In this document: piece after piece, positions 11,440 through 17,641 of the stretch
Layout of the letters: each line of letters opens with the position of its first letter
Numbering within the stretch: the stretch's first letter is position 1
Origin: a virus
Reading direction: 5' to 3' (one strand)
Length of the DNA: 26,458 bases
IMG/VR virus record: IMGVR_UViG_3300037507_002279
Coordinates: 1-26,458 of that record
Made by a program: the position numbers and the translations under genes
Notes under the pieces: model-generated
Database searches by the model: none
What the model was told of the DNA's origin: nothing
What the model saw: the letters and a program-made list of their open reading frames with translations, nothing else

Positions 11440-11850
11440 GTGGTAAAGAAACAACTTGACACCGGCCGTGCGCACGTGATAAAATTGTGGTGGCTTGCCC
11501 AACATAAGTCAACTCTTATATAAGCGACGGCTTATATAAGGATCCGCTTATGTAGACGTAAGTGAGCACTCACTGGGGCGGTAGATGTAAGTGAGCACTC
11601 ACTGGGGCTGCTGCACTGCAACATAAGTGGGTTCTTATATAACCATCGACTTATTTGCGCAGGTGGTACCACCTGCGCCAGTGCAAAACCTTGAATTTTT
11701 CAAGTCCAGTGGAACCTGCGCCAGTGCAAAACCTCTAATTTTTTCAAGTCCAGTGGAACCTGCGCCAGTGCAAAACCTCAAAATTTTTTAGATTCTGCGC
11801 CAGTGCAAAAATGGGTCAAGTCCAAAAAATTGGTGGTCAGTCTGCGCCAA
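11440..11850. other. Gene-free repeat region, candidate replication origin or control centre
   Basis: No plausible gene. In order it contains: AACATAAGT...TCTTATATAA twice (from 11501 and 11621); the 10-bp palindrome CTTATATAAG at 11515-11524 and 11531-11540; the operator-like repeat GTAAGTGAGCACTCACTGG at 11558 and 11587; a perfect 22-bp palindrome with half GCGCAGGTGGT (11657-11678); and four copies of GCGCCAGTGCAAAA separated by AT-rich TTTTTCAAGTCCAGTGGAA units (11671-11810). Iterons, palindromes and AT-rich DNA together are typical of replication origins, but transcriptional control or partition sites are alternatives. Confidence 0.55.
11671..11810. repeat. Tandem direct repeats, 43-44-bp unit
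   Basis: Unit starts ACCTGCGCCAGTGCAAAACC and continues with an A/T block and CAAGTCCAGTGGA. Starts at 11671, 11714 and 11758, with a degenerate fourth copy from about 11794. The A/T block varies while the GCGCCAGTGCAAAA core is invariant, as expected for protein-binding iterons. Confidence 0.8.
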
Positions 11851-11851
11851 C

Positions 11852-11881
11852 ATTATAATCCACACAACCCCCAACAGTCAA
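11852..11881 (-). promoter_or_regulatory. Antisense promoter element, copy 12
   Basis: Minus strand TTGACT (11876-11881), 18 bp, TATAAT (11852-11857), preceded by GCGCCAACATTATA instead of GCGCCAAAATTATA. No palindrome. It reads leftward into the repeat region, so it could prime or regulate an origin. Confidence 0.65.
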
Positions 11882-11932
11882 GACAGAAATAGTGGACCAC
11901 CCCGGATTGATGCCTTCGCATCAACCAATGCA

Positions 11933-11966
11933 AAAAGCCCCTAATTCGTGTGAATTAGGGGCTTTT
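11933..11966. terminator. Bidirectional terminator
   Basis: 15-bp stem AAAAGCCCCTAATTC/GAATTAGGGGCTTTT with a 4-nt loop. It ends the minus-strand operon whose last gene stops at 12049. A smaller hairpin GCCGC/GCGGC lies just before at about 11999-12012. Confidence 0.8.
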
Positions 11967-12048
11967 GTGGGAAGATTGGACTTGTTTTGGGTTGATTGCC
12001 GCGAAGGCGGCGAGTTGTGGGATAACTTGAGAAAATTGGACTTGTTGG

Positions 12049-12375
12049 CTAATTGGGCTGATTTTTTTGATGTGCCACCGCTTCCAATGCACGGATTATC
12101 AACACCAACACGCCTTTATTGCACTTTTCCAAGCTCTCCAGCCGATCTACTTCAACCTCCAACAATTCTGCCACTTGCTCAATGTAGACCTCCTTCTTGA
12201 CGGGGGTCTCACCACGCTTGTTGAGGTAACGAGCCTTCTGGTAGACCCCAAGGCTGCTCAGCTTTGCGATCACACTGCGAGTGGGTACACCTAAGCTGGC
12301 TGCTATAATTTCAACTGAGGTCCCCTCACGGTATTGGGCTACAACCTGGTCTGCGATCTCTTTGGTGTACTTCAT
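12049..12375 (-). CDS. HTH DNA-binding protein, paralog C
   Basis: 108 aa, the most diverged of the four paralogs. It keeps the HTH (YTKEIADQVVAQYREGTSVE, then IIAASLGVPTRSVIAKLSSL and GVYQKARY), the GETPVKKE linker and the C-terminal LESLEKCNKGVL helix. Start at 12375 is chosen by alignment and because it overlaps the stop of the upstream 258-aa gene (ATGA). It is the only paralog on the minus strand and the only one coupled to another gene, which suggests its level follows that of the 258-aa protein. Confidence 0.85.
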   Translation of the reverse strand: MKYTKEIADQVVAQYREGTSVEIIAASLGVPTRSVIAKLSSLGVYQKARYLNKRGETPVKKEVYIEQVAELLEVEVDRLESLEKCNKGVLVLIIRALEAVAHQKNQPN

Positions 12376-13148
12376 ACCATGTCCCACATTGAGGTTGTGG
12401 TTGGTGAGACCGGAAGCTCTAATACATCGCCCTCTACTAGAGGGGTAGGTTGACGGTCCAAGTCCATATGGCTGCCGATGGTGTAGCGAGTGCGAAGTGT
12501 GGGATGAAAACACCACAACTGACACAGGTTTAACTTCATTAACCTGGGCAGGGCTTTGAATGCTGGGTCAGTCACTCCATAGACTTGAGTCATGCTAGTA
12601 GGCTTGCGAACGGTGCCCTGAGTCTTGCCAGTCTTCACAGTCAGACTGCCCTCACGAAAGTCCAATAGTTCGGCATCAGTCCAGCCTTGAACCAACCCAA
12701 AGTGGTTGCTCCAAGCCAATATATCTTCGTCTACTAGGAAACTCCTGAGGGGATCATTCCAATCCCAGGCACCGTAGGGTACTTCACGATACTCCTTGAA
12801 GGCGCTCAGTACTAGGGGTACACCTGCTGAATATCTAATCCACTCCTTGGCAGTCTGCTTAGCCCCTGACCCTAGAACTGAACCACGTGGGCTAAGACAC
12901 AACCACTTCAACAGGTTGGTAATACCCCGTTTGCTAATAGTCTCTCCATCCAACACCAACTCGAGTCGATCACTGGCCACACCCCATGCAGAGATAGTAC
13001 TCTTGAAACTGACCCGGCCATTGACGTCTTTGACTAGAGGCCAGCTACTGCCGATACCTGCTATCACTTGAGGAAGAACCCAAAACTGGTTACCGTCGAC
13101 AACTTGATCAGTCTCCCAGTTGATATACCGTATATTTTTCTTAGTCAT
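12372..13148 (-). CDS. 258-aa protein, unknown
   Basis: MTKKNIRYINWETDQVVDGN opens a soluble, Trp-rich protein (GAWDWNDPLRSF, EDILAWSNHFGLVQGWTD). A basic stretch in the middle (SVLGSGAKQTAKEWIRYSAG) and a C-terminal part with TLRTRYTIGSHMDLDRQP stand out. I recognise no family and no catalytic motif. It is expressed from the promoter at 13429-13457 with an unusually long leader containing a large hairpin, and is translationally coupled to HTH paralog C. The pairing suggests a regulatory or DNA-related role, but this is only context. Confidence 0.8.
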   Translation of the reverse strand: MTKKNIRYINWETDQVVDGNQFWVLPQVIAGIGSSWPLVKDVNGRVSFKSTISAWGVASDRLELVLDGETISKRGITNLLKWLCLSPRGSVLGSGAKQTAKEWIRYSAGVPLVLSAFKEYREVPYGAWDWNDPLRSFLVDEDILAWSNHFGLVQGWTDAELLDFREGSLTVKTGKTQGTVRKPTSMTQVYGVTDPAFKALPRLMKLNLCQLWCFHPTLRTRYTIGSHMDLDRQPTPLVEGDVLELPVSPTTTSMWDMV

Positions 13149-13480
13149 TTGCTCTCTTTAGATGTGAAAAAACCGGAGAGAAACCCCAGTATTTAAGATT
13201 AAAAATTTTTAGTTAACTTTTAAAAAACAAACAATTAGCCTCGCTTCAGCATTGCTATTGACCCTCATAATTGCAAGTAGTTACTAAAACGGAAAAACTA
13301 GGAAAAACATCGAAAACTATCAGCGTGTTCCGGCGGGGCTCCACGTCAAGATGTTTTCAAGTTTTTCGTAGTTTTTTGTTTTAGTACTACTCAATTGGTC
13401 TCTTTATGTATTCCATAAGTTATAACAGATTATAGCACAACTTTTTTGAAAATACAAGTGTAAATTTTGCTAGGAGGTTA
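13149..13480 (-). promoter_or_regulatory. Long structured 5' leader and promoter region
   Basis: The gap between the 258-aa gene and the next operon holds no gene. Arms 13283-13317 and 13353-13385 form a long imperfect inverted repeat (ACTAAAAC, AAAAACTA and GAAAAAC blocks in order) around a GC-rich 35-nt loop. In the minus-strand RNA this gives a ~30-bp stem near the 5' end. Closer to the gene, CTGG/CCGG followed by TTTTTT at about 13168-13185 could be a weak attenuator. Confidence 0.6.
13429..13457 (-). promoter_or_regulatory. Sigma-70 promoter of 258-aa gene/HTH C operon
   Basis: Minus strand TTGTAT (13452-13457), 17 bp, TATAAT (13429-13434); start point near 13422, leaving a ~270-nt leader. 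Confidence 0.75.
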
Positions 13481-13681
13481 CTAGGCGATGTTTATTTGTT
13501 GGACTTCGTCACGTTCCACCTGGATGATTCTGTCTGTACGAAGGGGACACTGGATTATCAAGCTGCCGTTTGGTAGGGTTGTGTGGATTGAAAACTCCCA
13601 GTCCACCATGTTGTCAAAGTGGTGGGTGTAGCTTCGTCTGCTGTAGAACTTCTCATTCAACTTGTAGTGGACTGTATTCAT
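13481..13681 (-). CDS. 66-aa protein, unknown
   Basis: Start at 13681 is preferred because GGAG lies 9 nt upstream; an in-frame Met at 13705 has no site. The gene overlaps the end of the metallophosphoesterase gene by 29 nt. MNTVHYKLNEKFYSRRSYTH is followed by beta-rich sequence (WEFSIHTTLPNGSLIIQCPL). No family recognised. Last gene of its operon. Confidence 0.65.
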   Translation of the reverse strand: MNTVHYKLNEKFYSRRSYTHHFDNMVDWEFSIHTTLPNGSLIIQCPLRTDRIIQVERDEVQQINIA

Positions 13682-14438
13682 CTGTGTCAACTCCGTAGTA
13701 ACCACGTGGGTGGCAGTGGACTTGAGTGCTGCCTACGCAATAGTGGAAGGGGTGGTGGGTGTGACCGTGTACCCAGGTCTTGATGTTGGGGTGGTCTAGA
13801 ATGAACTCTTCTAGACTGGTGTAGTAGCAGTGGTTGATGGGGTCGCCTTGGTACCGAGGGTGCACGCTGCCTTGGCTAGGGGCGTGGTGTGTGATAACAA
13901 AGTGGGGGACACCGGACTGTAGGCTGGACTTTAGAGACTGTAGGCTGGTTTTGTGTGAGTTTACAGTGTCTTGTGGTTGGAAGCGGCTGGTCCAGTAGCT
14001 GTGGCCAGTGGGTTGGACTACACGGTGGGTGTGTTTGATGTGGACGTAGTCGTTCATGGCTCCCTGGGCCAGGTTCATGGTCACTGGGTTAGACCTGTTC
14101 ATATCAGTCCACAGCGTGGCTCCCCAGAATCGGATACCACCAATGTCTACGTATTCGTTTTCCAGGATGATGACATTGTCAGACATGTGGCCCTGAATGA
14201 GGTCCCGGGTCTTGGAGTACTCAACACCATAGTGTTCGTGATTGCCAAACACGTACAATACAGTGTGGTACTTGGTCAATTCTTCGTCCACGAATCGGTC
14301 GTAGATTGAGGCGTAGGGGCTGCCCCTCTTCCAGTGACTGGCCTCAAAGACGTCACCTGCCATGATTAAAAGGTCACCGCCGGGCAGGTGTAAGTCGCCC
14401 CAGCAAAGGTGTAGGTCACTCACCAATTGGATGTTCAT
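13653..14438 (-). CDS. Metallophosphoesterase (calcineurin-like)
   Basis: A 261-aa enzyme with the full metal-binding set: DLH (D8, H10), GD (28-29), GNHEH (65-69), the late HH in ITHHAP (about 199-201) and HGHTH (about 233-237). This is the dimetal calcineurin-like fold of small single-domain phosphoesterases. Phage members act on nucleotides, phosphoproteins or nucleic acid ends; the substrate here is not determined. An AAAGGG site lies upstream of the start. It is the main enzyme of the operon that starts at 14929. Confidence 0.9.
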   Translation of the reverse strand: MNIQLVSDLHLCWGDLHLPGGDLLIMAGDVFEASHWKRGSPYASIYDRFVDEELTKYHTVLYVFGNHEHYGVEYSKTRDLIQGHMSDNVIILENEYVDIGGIRFWGATLWTDMNRSNPVTMNLAQGAMNDYVHIKHTHRVVQPTGHSYWTSRFQPQDTVNSHKTSLQSLKSSLQSGVPHFVITHHAPSQGSVHPRYQGDPINHCYYTSLEEFILDHPNIKTWVHGHTHHPFHYCVGSTQVHCHPRGYYGVDTDEYSPLQVE

Positions 14439-14451
14439 AGTTCTTTCCCTT

Positions 14452-14676
14452 TCATTTCTCTAGTCCAAAGTGCTTACGTGCCACAAAAGCAACATGCCAG
14501 CCCTTCATAGGACTGTCTGCTGGACCGTTCCAGGAACAGTTTTCTGGCAGCAACTTTTCATATTCCCTGACAATCAACTCGGCGAGATGTTCCATTTGTT
14601 CTCTAGAATACATTTCTCTGTCGGGATACGGAAATGTCCACGGCCTGGGAATTAGTTCTTTGATTCGTTCGTTCAT
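14452..14676 (-). CDS. Small conserved phage protein, 'MNxRI...FG' family
   Basis: 74 aa. Start at 14676, two bases after the preceding stop, by comparison with its relatives. The pattern MNERIKELIPRPW, then EQMEHLAELIVREYEKLL and a final VARKHFGLEK is shared with the genes at 14678, 16231 and 16448 and is common in many tailed phages. Function is unknown; the fold is probably helical. GGAG of its ribosome site lies inside the sequence coding HFGVE of the upstream relative. Confidence 0.8.
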   Translation of the reverse strand: MNERIKELIPRPWTFPYPDREMYSREQMEHLAELIVREYEKLLPENCSWNGPADSPMKGWHVAFVARKHFGLEK

Positions 14677-14677
14677 T

Positions 14678-14929
14678 TTATTCAACTCCAAAGTGTTTTA
14701 GTACATCTATACCTTGGGCGAAGATGGAACAATCATTACGTCCATAAACTGGTTCAGCGTCTTCATACACCTTATCAACAGCACGGGCACATTCCCGGAT
14801 CAAGAGCTCGGCGAACTGTACCAGTTCTTGACTTGAAAAGAAGTAAGCATACACCTTTGGATCGCCTTCGATCAGGTCATCTTCGCGTGGCAAAACCTGG
14901 TTGGCAATTTCAAATATTCGGTTGTTCAT
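14678..14929 (-). CDS. Small conserved phage protein, 'MNxRI...FG' family
   Basis: 83 aa, start MNNRIFEIANQVL at 14929, just downstream of the promoter at 14957-14985. Contains the family core LVQFAELLIRECARAVDKVY and the ending GIDVLKHFGVE. A longer in-frame reading to 14983 would cross the promoter and is rejected. First gene of the metallophosphoesterase operon. Function unknown. Confidence 0.8.
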   Translation of the reverse strand: MNNRIFEIANQVLPREDDLIEGDPKVYAYFFSSQELVQFAELLIRECARAVDKVYEDAEPVYGRNDCSIFAQGIDVLKHFGVE

Positions 14930-14956
14930 GGTTGGTCTTTCATTGTTTGATAAAAC

Positions 14957-14985
14957 ATTATAACCCAAACAAAAAGGGCACACAA
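14957..14985 (-). promoter_or_regulatory. Sigma-70 promoter fused to upstream terminator
   Basis: Minus strand TTGTGT (14980-14985), 17 bp, TATAAT (14957-14962). The -35 is part of the right arm of the terminator hairpin at 14976-15011. Confidence 0.8.
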
Positions 14986-15011
14986 GCCAATATTTTTTGA
15001 CCTGTGTGCCC
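14976..15011 (-). terminator. Terminator of the 16855-15017 operon
   Basis: GGGCACACA (14976-14984) pairs with TGTGTGCCC (15003-15011); on the minus strand a TTTTTG tail follows. It overlaps the next promoter. Confidence 0.8.
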
Positions 15012-15016
15012 CTACC

Positions 15017-15307
15017 CTATGCATGCTCCCAGTTTTCTGGTTCGGGTTCTGGACTCTTCTGTTCACCTGTACGACCACGATCTGTGGGGTAAATGTCTGT
15101 GAACGGTGCCTCCTTGTTCAATACGAACTGATCACCAAAGTGTTTCATCAACACCCACATGTACTGTTCGTACAGTTCGCCCGCACGGTAGTCCACCTTC
15201 AACTTCTGGTCAGGAAAGCGAAACATCAGTTCGCGGTTTTGTTCGTTGACCATAAAGGCCCCACGACGGGTCAGTTTTGCCAACACCACTTGATTTACGT
15301 TAATCAT
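15017..15307 (-). CDS. 96-aa protein, unknown
   Basis: MINVNQVVLAKLTRRGAFMV begins a two-part protein: an N-terminal globular part (YEQYMWVLMKHFGDQFVLN) and a Pro/Glu-rich acidic tail (QKSPEPEPENWEHA). No domain recognised. Its start overlaps the end of a possible 24-aa gene at 15300. Last gene before the terminator at 14976-15011. Confidence 0.75.
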   Translation of the reverse strand: MINVNQVVLAKLTRRGAFMVNEQNRELMFRFPDQKLKVDYRAGELYEQYMWVLMKHFGDQFVLNKEAPFTDIYPTDRGRTGEQKSPEPEPENWEHA

Positions 15308-15374
15308 TTTTAAAAGTCATCCAAATTGAACCCACCATACCCAACGCTGTACCGAACAGGCCATCATTGGACAT
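15300..15374 (-). CDS. Possible 24-aa hydrophobic peptide
   Basis: A tiny open frame, start MSNDGLFGTALGMVGSIWMT, that overlaps the gene on each side by about 10 nt, as its neighbours do. It fills an otherwise unexplained gap and is hydrophobic enough to insert in a membrane. No clear ribosome binding site, so the call is weak. Confidence 0.35.
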   Translation of the reverse strand: MSNDGLFGTALGMVGSIWMTFKND

Positions 15375-15561
15375 ACATTACAGGTTTTTGAACAAAACCC
15401 TTGTGACGTTTATACCGCTTGATGTGTTCCACAGCCTTTTCAATTGATGAGTGGGTGTTGGTGTATCCACACTGAATCCAAAACGGCCACCACCAGTACC
15501 TGATTTGGGCCTCATAACCAAGGTAACGATCTGTTACCACTCTGTAGCGGGTCTTAAACAT
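15364..15561 (-). CDS. Small conserved phage protein, 65 aa
   Basis: Start MFKTRYRVVTDRYLGYEAQI at 15561 rather than 15633. The sequence then has a Trp-rich core (RYWWWPFWIQCGYTNTHSS) and a basic helical end (EKAVEHIKRYKRHKGF). This 'YLGYE...WWPFW' protein recurs in many tailed phages and has no known function. Its start overlaps the preceding stop by 8 nt. Confidence 0.8.
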   Translation of the reverse strand: MFKTRYRVVTDRYLGYEAQIRYWWWPFWIQCGYTNTHSSIEKAVEHIKRYKRHKGFVQKPVMYVQ

Positions 15562-15868
15562 GGTCAAACACCTCCAGTCTGTAATCCACAGCTTTCCGAT
15601 TGGTGCCGTCAAAGATGTTCTGCATATAACCACTCATCCTTTCACGGTTCTTGTAGAGGTAGTAGACAGTGCCACTGTGTTGTGGAACTTCCAGGTAGTC
15701 ACCCCGATCGATTATTTCCTTGTTACCACTGCTCATCTTCCAGTAGTCACCACCCAAGTAGCCACCATACCAGCTGCAAAGCACACGATTGTGGCTAGGA
15801 ATGGTGTTATCGTGTGGTACTATCTTCACAAATTTCCAGCAGTCTGGTACTTCTGTCATTCCGTCCAT
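15554..15868 (-). CDS. Conserved phage protein, 104 aa
   Basis: Start at 15868 with AAGAGGA 6 nt upstream. The pattern VPDCWKFVKI, then VLCSWYGGYLGGDYWKMSSG and near the end RERMSGYMQNIFD matches a conserved phage hypothetical family (W-x-G-G-Y-x-x-x-D-x-W-x-x-x-S-G). Function unknown, probably a small soluble enzyme-like or binding domain. Confidence 0.8.
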   Translation of the reverse strand: MDGMTEVPDCWKFVKIVPHDNTIPSHNRVLCSWYGGYLGGDYWKMSSGNKEIIDRGDYLEVPQHSGTVYYLYKNRERMSGYMQNIFDGTNRKAVDYRLEVFDHV

Positions 15869-15869
15869 G

Positions 15870-16052
15870 TCATTCCTCTTGGTCTTGGTCCAGATCAAAC
15901 CACTCACAGATTGAATTCAATACTTGGTCTGTGACAGCACTCACCACTTGGTCACGGGTGGGTGTGTCGGTGTGCTTGTAGGCACGGTTCAAGCCGTAAG
16001 TGACGCCTTCTTCTACAGCCATACACAATACTTGATAGGTTTTAGGTTTCAT
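15870..16052 (-). CDS. Small conserved phage protein, 60 aa
   Basis: MKPKTYQVLCMAVEEGVTYG, then LNRAYKHTDTPTRDQVVSAV and an acidic end (DLDQDQEE). The 'EEGV..G..RAYKHTDTP' motif occurs in a widespread phage protein of unknown function. Start overlaps the stop of the upstream gene (ATGA), so it is translationally coupled. Confidence 0.8.
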   Translation of the reverse strand: MKPKTYQVLCMAVEEGVTYGLNRAYKHTDTPTRDQVVSAVTDQVLNSICEWFDLDQDQEE

Positions 16053-16234
16053 GAATAATCTCCCCCCATGGCAAAGCCCATGATGTAACGTTCAACTGCT
16101 AGTGGATCTTGAGTCCAGACTTGATAGGGTGTGTCACCCTCCCAGAACTTGTTGGGTGTGTGCCACCAACGGCTCACCAAGTCTTCCGACCCTAGCATCC
16201 TGTAAAGTACGTCGTTCAATTCGTGTTTTTTCAT
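16049..16234 (-). CDS. Small protein with MbcA/ParS-like (DUF2384-type) pattern
   Basis: 61 aa, start at 16234 with GGAGGT just upstream. The sequence RWWHTPNKFWEGDTPYQVWT followed by V..YIMGFAMGGDYS fits the short phage relatives of the MbcA/ParS/Xre toxin-binding domain, which have a WL/WWxTPNxxF-G-xTPxev pattern. No toxin partner is adjacent, so an antitoxin role should not be assumed. ATGA overlaps at both ends tie it into the operon. Confidence 0.7.
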   Translation of the reverse strand: MKKHELNDVLYRMLGSEDLVSRWWHTPNKFWEGDTPYQVWTQDPLAVERYIMGFAMGGDYS

Positions 16235-16470
16235 TTTACCTCCGGGTGGACCACACCATAAAATTCTTCCAATCGGTTGAGTGCATGGGTTAAACCAGCA
16301 CGAAATCCCACATCCCAGTTGTCGTGGCAACGCAGGGTTGTCAACTCCAGCTCTAGGCGATCTGCAAACTCCCGAACAATCAGGTCAGCCAACACCTGAG
16401 CACGCCCTGCCAGTTCAGGTGCTGCATAACCGGCCTGCTCCATCAATTCACGAACTCTTGGGTTGATCAT
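16231..16470 (-). CDS. Small conserved phage protein, 'MNxRI...FG' family
   Basis: 79 aa, start MINPRVRELMEQAGYAAPEL at 16470 with AAGGA 7 nt upstream. Core VLADLIVREFADRLELELTT and the late GFRAGLTHALNRLEEFYGV align with the relatives at 14452 and 14678. Function unknown. Confidence 0.8.
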   Translation of the reverse strand: MINPRVRELMEQAGYAAPELAGRAQVLADLIVREFADRLELELTTLRCHDNWDVGFRAGLTHALNRLEEFYGVVHPEVK

Positions 16471-16696
16471 TATAGATCCTTTCCAGGTTGATAAAAACGT
16501 CCAGTGCAGTCTCACCCATCATGGCTTGAGCTGCCACCACAGTGATGATGTCCTTGTAGATCAGACGGGCAAACTTTTCTGCACTGACATCACCTTGCCA
16601 GTACACAGTGCTGGGATTGCCGTCTAGAGCCGGGTCGCCGTCGTGGGTTCGAACACTGTGACTACGTTGATACAGTTCGAGAAAATGTGCGTTCAT
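16448..16696 (-). CDS. Small conserved phage protein, 'MNxRI...FG' family (diverged)
   Basis: 82 aa; two adjacent ATGs (16699 and 16696), with the second better spaced from GGAG. MNAHFLELYQRSHSVRTHDG and the core VSAEKFARLIYKDIITVVAA resemble the family, but the FGV ending is replaced by a short hydrophilic tail. Overlaps the next gene by 23 nt. Confidence 0.7.
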   Translation of the reverse strand: MNAHFLELYQRSHSVRTHDGDPALDGNPSTVYWQGDVSAEKFARLIYKDIITVVAAQAMMGETALDVFINLERIYNDQPKSS

Positions 16697-16699
16697 CAT

Positions 16700-16855
16700 T
16701 CAACTCCAGTCATTGTTTGTGGGGGGTTGTGGCTTTTTTACAGGTCGGCCAGGTTTCTTGGGCATAACCCCAAACAGGGCGTTGAAGACGGTGGCCAACA
16801 ACCACAACCACACGGGCAACAACACAAATATGATTGTAAAGATCGTTTCCAACAC
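16700..16855 (-). CDS. 51-aa membrane protein with GTG start
   Basis: A single-pass membrane protein that begins at GTG 16855 (a TTG at 16852 is the alternative) with AGGGGATA upstream. Residues 2-29 are hydrophobic (LETIFTIIFVLLPVWLWLLA then TVFNALFGV), followed by a basic Pro-rich tail (PKKPGRPVKKPQPPTNNDWS). It is the first gene after the promoter at 16875-16904. The topology (short N-terminus, basic C-terminal tail) would place the tail in the cytoplasm. Function unknown. Confidence 0.65.
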   Translation of the reverse strand: MLETIFTIIFVLLPVWLWLLATVFNALFGVMPKKPGRPVKKPQPPTNNDWS

Positions 16856-16874
16856 TATCCCCTTTGTTTGAATT

Positions 16875-16904
16875 ATTATAACCTAAAAGACAAAGGGCAC
16901 ACAA
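16875..16904 (-). promoter_or_regulatory. Sigma-70 promoter fused to upstream terminator
   Basis: Minus strand TTGTGT (16899-16904), 18 bp, TATAAT (16875-16880). As at 14957-14985, the -35 lies in the right arm of the preceding terminator. Confidence 0.8.
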
Positions 16905-16931
16905 CATCAAAATTATTGAAGTTGTGTGCCC
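16895..16931 (-). terminator. Terminator of the 19548-16936 operon
   Basis: GGGCACACAAC (16895-16905) pairs with GTTGTGTGCCC (16921-16931), 11 bp, 15-nt loop; a short T-run follows on the minus strand. Confidence 0.8.
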
Positions 16932-16935
16932 CACG

Positions 16936-17115
16936 TTAATTCCACCCAAAATCATTCAACCGGTCTCTGAGCGTTGCGATCTCCAGTGCAGCCTCCTCTA
17001 GCAGATCAGCTATGTGGTCAGGCTTGTTTTCAACAACACTGCGGCGGTCTGGGATTTGGCGACGAATTTCTGCTCGCTTCATCAGCCTGTAAACAATGTC
17101 ATCATTTTCTACCAT
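16936..17115 (-). CDS. 59-aa helical protein
   Basis: Start MVENDDIVYRLMKRAEIRRQ at 17115 with GGAG 8 nt upstream. The C-terminal half (DHIADLLEEAALEIATLRDR) is a typical short coiled-coil-like end seen in small phage proteins whose general pattern is DLLxEAAxxIxxLR. Function unknown. Its start overlaps the upstream 48-aa gene. Confidence 0.75.
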   Translation of the reverse strand: MVENDDIVYRLMKRAEIRRQIPDRRSVVENKPDHIADLLEEAALEIATLRDRLNDFGWN

Positions 17116-17248
17116 TAATGGGGCTCCAGTTTCGCATTCGCTTATAGTACTCGTCCAAGACCTGCTTTTCAGGCTTATCACGAATCAGGCCACGAGTGTG
17201 GCTGTTAGCCGTTCGTTTTAGATCGTGGTACGCTGTAGGAAAACTCAT
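17102..17248 (-). CDS. 48-aa basic protein
   Basis: MSFPTAYHDLKRTANSHTRG then KPEKQVLDEYYKRMRNWSPI. Starts one base after the stop of the upstream gene; MNKM at 17257 is an alternative start. Basic and helical, possibly nucleic-acid binding. No family recognised. Confidence 0.65.
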   Translation of the reverse strand: MSFPTAYHDLKRTANSHTRGLIRDKPEKQVLDEYYKRMRNWSPINGRK

Positions 17249-17249
17249 T

Positions 17250-17465
17250 TTATTCATCTTGCTTCCACGCCCAGTTCACTACAATCCAGTCTTCTAAACA
17301 GTCTTGGAAGGAGTAGTTCTCGTCTACATAACCTCTTCCAAACTTTGAGCACATCTTGTGGTACCAGTGGTTCCAGTAGTGGTCTATGATTTCTTCAACA
17401 CTCCAGCAGGTAGGATGTTGGTCGTCACACCCATTCCAGAAACAGTAGTGTTCAGTTGTATTCAT
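17250..17465 (-). CDS. Conserved phage protein, 71 aa
   Basis: Start MNTTEHYCFWNGCDDQHPTC at 17465. The sequence WSVEEIIDHYWNHWYHKMCS, then FGRGYVDENYSFQDCLEDWI and VVNWAWK, matches a small phage family with a WTxxExxxxYWxxWYxKM pattern. Several Cys and His residues might bind a metal. The upstream in-frame extension is not supported. Overlaps the 61-aa gene by 14 nt. Confidence 0.8.
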   Translation of the reverse strand: MNTTEHYCFWNGCDDQHPTCWSVEEIIDHYWNHWYHKMCSKFGRGYVDENYSFQDCLEDWIVVNWAWKQDE

Positions 17466-17637
17466 TGAAGTTTCTGCGACGAGCCTTTTTCTGTTCATGT
17501 TGCTCACTCTTTTGCCGGCGGCTGTCAATGCGGCTGGGCTTGACTTCTGTGGCCACCTCGTTGAAGTAATCGGGGTCATGAATTACCTTGTCCAGGACCT
17601 GTTGTTCGATTACTTTGTTGAATTTGTTCTTGTTCAT
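17452..17637 (-). CDS. 61-aa highly basic protein
   Basis: MNKNKFNKVIEQQVLDKVIH followed by a lysine/arginine-rich end (RRQKSEQHEQKKARRRNFNE). Start at 17637, 5 nt after the endolysin stop. The tail could bind nucleic acid. No family recognised. Confidence 0.7.
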   Translation of the reverse strand: MNKNKFNKVIEQQVLDKVIHDPDYFNEVATEVKPSRIDSRRQKSEQHEQKKARRRNFNEYN

Positions 17638-17641
17638 GACG

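Noticed and set aside
11671-11810. CRISPR array
   Set aside because: The repeats have 43-44-bp periods, but the variable part is a short AT block that is itself repeated and not unique spacers; iterons fit better.
11892-12200. 102-aa open frame on the plus strand
   Set aside because: Begins inside a terminator region and overlaps HTH paralog C on the other strand; low-complexity Pro/Leu composition.
16049-16234. Toxin-antitoxin pair based on the MbcA/ParS-like protein
   Set aside because: No RES- or other toxin-like gene is adjacent; neighbours are conserved phage small proteins.
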